Below the pieces are notes generated by a model. That model was not told the DNA's origin. It was given only the letters and a program-made list of their open reading frames with translations, and did not search any database. From Tidjanibacter sp. (GTDB taxonomy: Bacteria > Bacteroidota > Bacteroidia > Bacteroidales > Rikenellaceae): DNA of 64,000 nt. Positions 61,258 to 64,000 of this stretch are shown here, piece after piece. Location: positions 82,855 to 146,854 of the forward strand of contig JAFVSJ010000013.1 in the NCBI GenBank assembly GCA_017503805.1. Reading direction: 5' to 3'. The translations under genes and the position numbers were made by a program. Positions within the stretch are counted from its first letter, which is position 1; each line of letters opens with the position of its first letter.

Positions 61258-61297
61258 AGAGGGGCGTTGCGAGAGAGACAATGCCCCTCTATATTTT
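61258..61297 (+). terminator. Terminator after the DUF898 gene
   Basis: AGAGGGGCGTTG (61258-61269) pairs with CAATGCCCCTCT (61279-61290), followed by ATATTTT. Confidence 0.82.
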
Positions 61298-61320
61298 ATA
61301 TAGGTGCATAGATAAAAACA

Positions 61321-61352
61321 TTTGGTAAAATGTCATTTTTTACTTACATTTG
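61321..61352 (+). promoter_or_regulatory. Promoter of the third DUF6562-type lipoprotein
   Basis: TTTG (61321-61324), 20 bp, then TACATTTG (61345-61352). The next lipoprotein ATG is at 61620, giving a leader of about 260 nt. Confidence 0.68.
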
Positions 61353-61619
61353 TGACCAATATGTCTGCATTTTGCGATGCCGACGTAGTGAAAACTTATG
61401 AATTGTCCAATCCTATTAGACCTAACTCGCTCAGGGATAGCGGGATGGTGTGCCGAGGGAGAAAGAGGGGAGTGTGCCCTGCCTTTCGCCCACTTGTTGT
61501 TTTTGTCAGCTCGGAGAGAGTGGGTGAGGGCCAAAAAGTTTGAATGACAAACGCATTATTTTTTATAAATAACCAATTTCATTTTCCAATTAACCTATTT
61601 TTTAACTTAATCAATTCGT
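61353..61619 (+). other. Long 5' leader of DUF6562 paralog 3
   Basis: Gene-free apart from a 60-codon frame (61361-61543) that opens 8 nt after the -7 box. Possible stems include CCCACT (61489-61494) with AGTGGG (61519-61524). The last 70 nt are AT-rich and unstructured, as before the other two surface genes. No known riboswitch is recognised. Confidence 0.5.
61361..61543 (+). CDS. Possible 60-residue leader peptide
   Basis: A frame from the ATG at 61361 to TGA (begins MSAFCDADVVKTYELSNPI, ends GEGQKV). It opens 8 nt after TACATTTG, so it would be the first codons of the transcript. The content is basic in the middle (RGRKRG) with no signal peptide and no family resemblance. It could be a leader peptide that controls the downstream lipoprotein, a small real gene, or chance. 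Confidence 0.3.
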   Translation: MSAFCDADVVKTYELSNPIRPNSLRDSGMVCRGRKRGVCPAFRPLVVFVSSERVGEGQKV

Positions 61620-64000
61620 ATGAAAAAACTTTTCATTTCGTTGGTTGCAATCGCAGCAGCTGTGTTTGCAACATCGTGTACGAACGACTTGGTAGATAGC
61701 GTCAATGGCTACGAGGGCAAGACCGCCAAAGTAGGCATTGAGGTATCGACTCCCGAGTTGGCTACTCGTACATTTGGTGACGGTAAATCCGCTACCAATC
61801 TCTACTACGGTGTTTACGATGAGCACGGTGTTCTCCTTCCCGAGATTTCGGTTATCGACATCGACACCCCCGCAGAGATCAAAATCAAGACCACCGTTAA
61901 CCTCGAGCTCGTTACCGGTGACACCTACACCATCGTATTTTGGGCCCAGAACGCAGGTAGCGCTGCTACTATCGACTGGGCAAACAAGACGATGACCTTC
62001 AATCCCACCATCGCAAGCAAAGAGGAGTACGACGCATTCTATGGTAAGATTGACTTCACCGTAGATGGTCCCGCTACTTTGAAAGCTGACCTCTTCCGTC
62101 CCTTCGCACAGGTTAACATCGGTACTGCTGACTACGAGAAAGCTCAGAAGGCCGGTATGACCGTTCAGGACGTGATGGTAAAAGTTAAAGCTTTCGACAC
62201 TATGGATCTCTTCACTGCCGAGGCTACCAAAAGTAATGCGTACGAGTGTCACGAGTATGCTTATGCAGTAGCTCCCACCGAGGCATTCCCCGTTGCTGGC
62301 TATGAGTATATGTCGATGAACTACGTTCTCGTAAACGAGGCAAAACACCTTGTTGACGTAGAGATGACCTACCGCAACACCGAGAATAAAGAGTACAACG
62401 TAGTTTACGGTAACGTACCCGTACAGCGCAACTACCGCACCAACATCTACGGTAACCTTCTTACCGACCAGACCGGTGTGATTGTTGAGATCAAACCCGC
62501 CTTTGAGGATGATGCAGCAGGCGTAGATCCCTACATCCGTCCTTGGGATGGTGTTACTGTGGAGCAGCCCGCAATCGACGGCAACACCGTTTACATTGCT
62601 ACTGGTGAGCAGCTTGCATACTTCGCCAATGCTATCAATACCAACGCTACCTTCGACAACGCTCAGACTCGCGCAGAGGTTAAATATGCCTATGCTAACG
62701 TTGTTCTGACCCACGACATCGACCTCAACAAGAAGGCTTGGACTCCTATCGGCAACCAGCCTTATAGTGCAGAGGGTCAGTTCCGTGGTACTTTCGACGG
62801 TCAGGGTCACACCATCAAAGGTCTCAAAGTTAAGCAGGCTAAATATGCAGGTCTTTTTGCAACTGCTCACAATAGCTTTACTGTAAAGGATCTTGTAATT
62901 GACGGTTTTGAACTTGAAAGTAACCACTATGCCGGTGCTATTCTTGCTTGGGGTGAGGGTGGCGTTAACATCACGAACTGCGTTGTTAAGAATGGTAAAG
63001 TAACCGTTGAGCCCGAGGAGGTAGATGGTAAGATGGATAACGGCGACAAAGCCGGTGGTCTTGCAGGCTATATTCACAGGGGTGTAGTTAAGGGTTGCTC
63101 GGTAGAGGATGTTACCGTTAAGGCTTACCGCGACCTTGGTGGTCTTGTTGGTTGCGCCAATACCGCAGGTACTTATGAGAAAAACGTCGTTAAGAACGTT
63201 ACTGTTACTGCCGATATGACTGCTGAGTACGCAGAGGTTAAGGCTCCCAACGCAGGCGAGATTGTTGGTCGTGCTTTTGATGGTATCGACCTCTCGACCA
63301 ACTACGCAGAGGGTGTAGATGTTGTTGTACTTGTAAACAGCAACTCGATTGCAGGTGCTCTCAAGCAGAATGCAAAGAACATCGAGGTTACTCTCGCCGA
63401 GGATACCACCGTTGCTATTGGTGCTTGGACCGAGAAATATTACTTCGGTGGTGCTAACACCGAGACCATCACCATCAATGGTAATGGTAAGAAGCTCACC
63501 TTCAATCAGGAGAATGGCGACTGGAACTACATCCGTTGCGTAAATGATGATGCTAAATGGTTTATCAACAACGTAACTCTCTCGAACTCGGGCAAAAACG
63601 ATGGTCCTTGGAACCGTCACGACATCCGTTTCTACAACGCAGTTGAGCTCAACAACGTCACCTCCGACAAAGCTATTGCTCTGTTGAACGATGGTAAACT
63701 CAACCAGGTTGCTATCTCGGATGAGGGTGGTGTTTATGGTCTTTGGATTACCGCAGAGGGTCAGAAAGTAGAGGTTGATGGTCTTACTATCACCTGCGTT
63801 GATGGTCGTGCAATCGCTATCAAGGATGAGTATGTAGGTACTCCTGCTAAAGTTGCTCTGACTGTTAAGAACGCCACTTTCATTTCGAAAGATAAAGCTG
63901 CTGTACTTGTTACTTCGACTGCAGGTGCTGACATCGTATGGGGTGAGGGCAACGACATCTCGGGTGTTGCTGCCGACACTGAGTTCGCTGTATGGGTAGA
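61620..64000 (+). CDS. DUF6562/fimbrillin-like surface lipoprotein with GLUG-like and beta-helix repeats (paralog 3, partial)
   Basis: The ATG at 61620 opens a frame that continues without a stop to the window end (793 codons seen). It has a lipoprotein signal (MKKLFISLVAIAAAVFATSC). The N-terminal fimbrillin-like domain matches paralogs 1 and 2 (STPELATRTFGDGKSATNLYYGVYDEHG, YTIVFWAQNAGSAATIDW, LFRPFAQVNIGTADYE, VPVQRNYRTNIYGNLLTDQ). The middle differs: GTFDGQGHTIKGLKV, AGGLAGYIHRGVVKGCSVEDVTV and GGLVGCANTAG look like GLUG repeats. A beta-helix follows ([34 protein letters not shown]). The frame should end just right of the window. It is probably cell-surface exposed. Confidence 0.88.
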   Translation, partial: MKKLFISLVAIAAAVFATSCTNDLVDSVNGYEGKTAKVGIEVSTPELATRTFGDGKSATNLYYGVYDEHGVLLPEISVIDIDTPAEIKIKTTVNLELVTGDTYTIVFWAQNAGSAATIDWANKTMTFNPTIASKEEYDAFYGKIDFTVDGPATLKADLFRPFAQVNIGTADYEKAQKAGMTVQDVMVKVKAFDTMDLFTAEATKSNAYECHEYAYAVAPTEAFPVAGYEYMSMNYVLVNEAKHLVDVEMTYRNTENKEYNVVYGNVPVQRNYRTNIYGNLLTDQTGVIVEIKPAFEDDAAGVDPYIRPWDGVTVEQPAIDGNTVYIATGEQLAYFANAINTNATFDNAQTRAEVKYAYANVVLTHDIDLNKKAWTPIGNQPYSAEGQFRGTFDGQGHTIKGLKVKQAKYAGLFATAHNSFTVKDLVIDGFELESNHYAGAILAWGEGGVNITNCVVKNGKVTVEPEEVDGKMDNGDKAGGLAGYIHRGVVKGCSVEDVTVKAYRDLGGLVGCANTAGTYEKNVVKNVTVTADMTAEYAEVKAPNAGEIVGRAFDGIDLSTNYAEGVDVVVLVNSNSIAGALKQNAKNIEVTLAEDTTVAIGAWTEKYYFGGANTETITINGNGKKLTFNQENGDWNYIRCVNDDAKWFINNVTLSNSGKNDGPWNRHDIRFYNAVELNNVTSDKAIALLNDGKLNQVAISDEGGVYGLWITAEGQKVEVDGLTITCVDGRAIAIKDEYVGTPAKVALTVKNATFISKDKAAVLVTSTAGADIVWGEGNDISGVAADTEFAVWV

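Noticed and set aside
61611-63620. A 669-codon antisense frame over paralog 3
   Set aside because: Antisense artefact; the + strand carries the lipoprotein signal and the conserved fimbrillin-like domain.
1-64000. CRISPR arrays, insertion sequences, integrases, toxin-antitoxin or phage genes
   Set aside because: None seen: no regularly spaced repeats, transposase motifs or attachment-site duplications. The single tRNA gene has no integrated element beside it.

Overview
The window reads as an ordinary chromosomal segment of a Bacteroidales bacterium, most likely Rikenellaceae (Alistipes-like). Evidence for this: promoters of the Bacteroidetes type (TTTG, about 19-20 bp, then TAnnTTTG) and no obvious Shine-Dalgarno sequences. 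An Oar-like TonB-dependent receptor is paired with a BACON-type lipoprotein. There are three surface lipoproteins of the fimbrillin-like DUF6562 kind, and many genes begin with a lipoprotein signal. The species assignment is inference. There is no phage, insertion sequence, CRISPR array or rRNA; one tRNA gene is present.

Layout. 0-9.3 kb: asnS, rpoN, a membrane protein, then a leftward group (a sigma-54 activator without a sensor domain, lptE, a TPR-like protein, secG), a leftward gene for a possible membrane-anchored HU-like protein, and an arginine decarboxylase. 9.3-19.2 kb: a metallo-beta-lactamase-fold hydrolase, an S9 peptidase lipoprotein, a NUDIX enzyme, an SRPBCC protein, gcvP, then two FKBP-like lipoproteins and an exported protein. 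19.2-27.1 kb: housekeeping genes typA, aroB, a DUF4251 protein, engB, prs, a lone Stealth-type phosphotransferase and radA. 27.1-33.4 kb: an Oar-like receptor and a lipoprotein with five OB-fold-like repeats, apparently one operon. 33.4-36.1 kb: xseB/xseA facing away from prfA. 36.2-41.2 kb: two tandem leftward DUF6562/beta-helix lipoprotein paralogs. 41.3-42.1 kb: an SGNH hydrolase lipoprotein. 42.4-51.9 kb: a glycerol-3-phosphate system: a divergent DeoR/GlpR-type regulator, then glpA-glpB-glpC-glpT-glpQ and an OprP-like porin, closed by a strong terminator. 52.0-56.8 kb: rmuC, a free-methionine-sulfoxide reductase and two lipoproteins. 56.9-61.2 kb: tRNA-Met, an ion-channel-like protein with an altered filter, tdk, galM, an S4-domain RNA-binding protein and a DUF898 membrane protein. 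61.3-64.0 kb: a third DUF6562-type lipoprotein, cut by the window end.

How they work together. The clearest pathway is the glp operon. A porin would admit glycerophosphodiesters, GlpQ would cleave them, GlpT would import glycerol-3-phosphate against phosphate, and GlpABC would oxidise it into the quinone pool, under a repressor whose probable operators (TTTCGAAA) flank both promoters. Glycerol kinase and facilitator genes are absent here.

The least explained signal is in the 5' leaders of three presumably abundant surface-protein transcription units (27.2, 41.2 and 61.35 kb). Each has a near-consensus promoter about 245-270 nt before the gene, and each has an ATG opening a short ORF only 8-9 nt after the -7 box. 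The 41 kb leader also carries GC-rich segments able to pair in mutually exclusive ways. This looks like a shared mode of leader-based control, but it is inferred from sequence alone.
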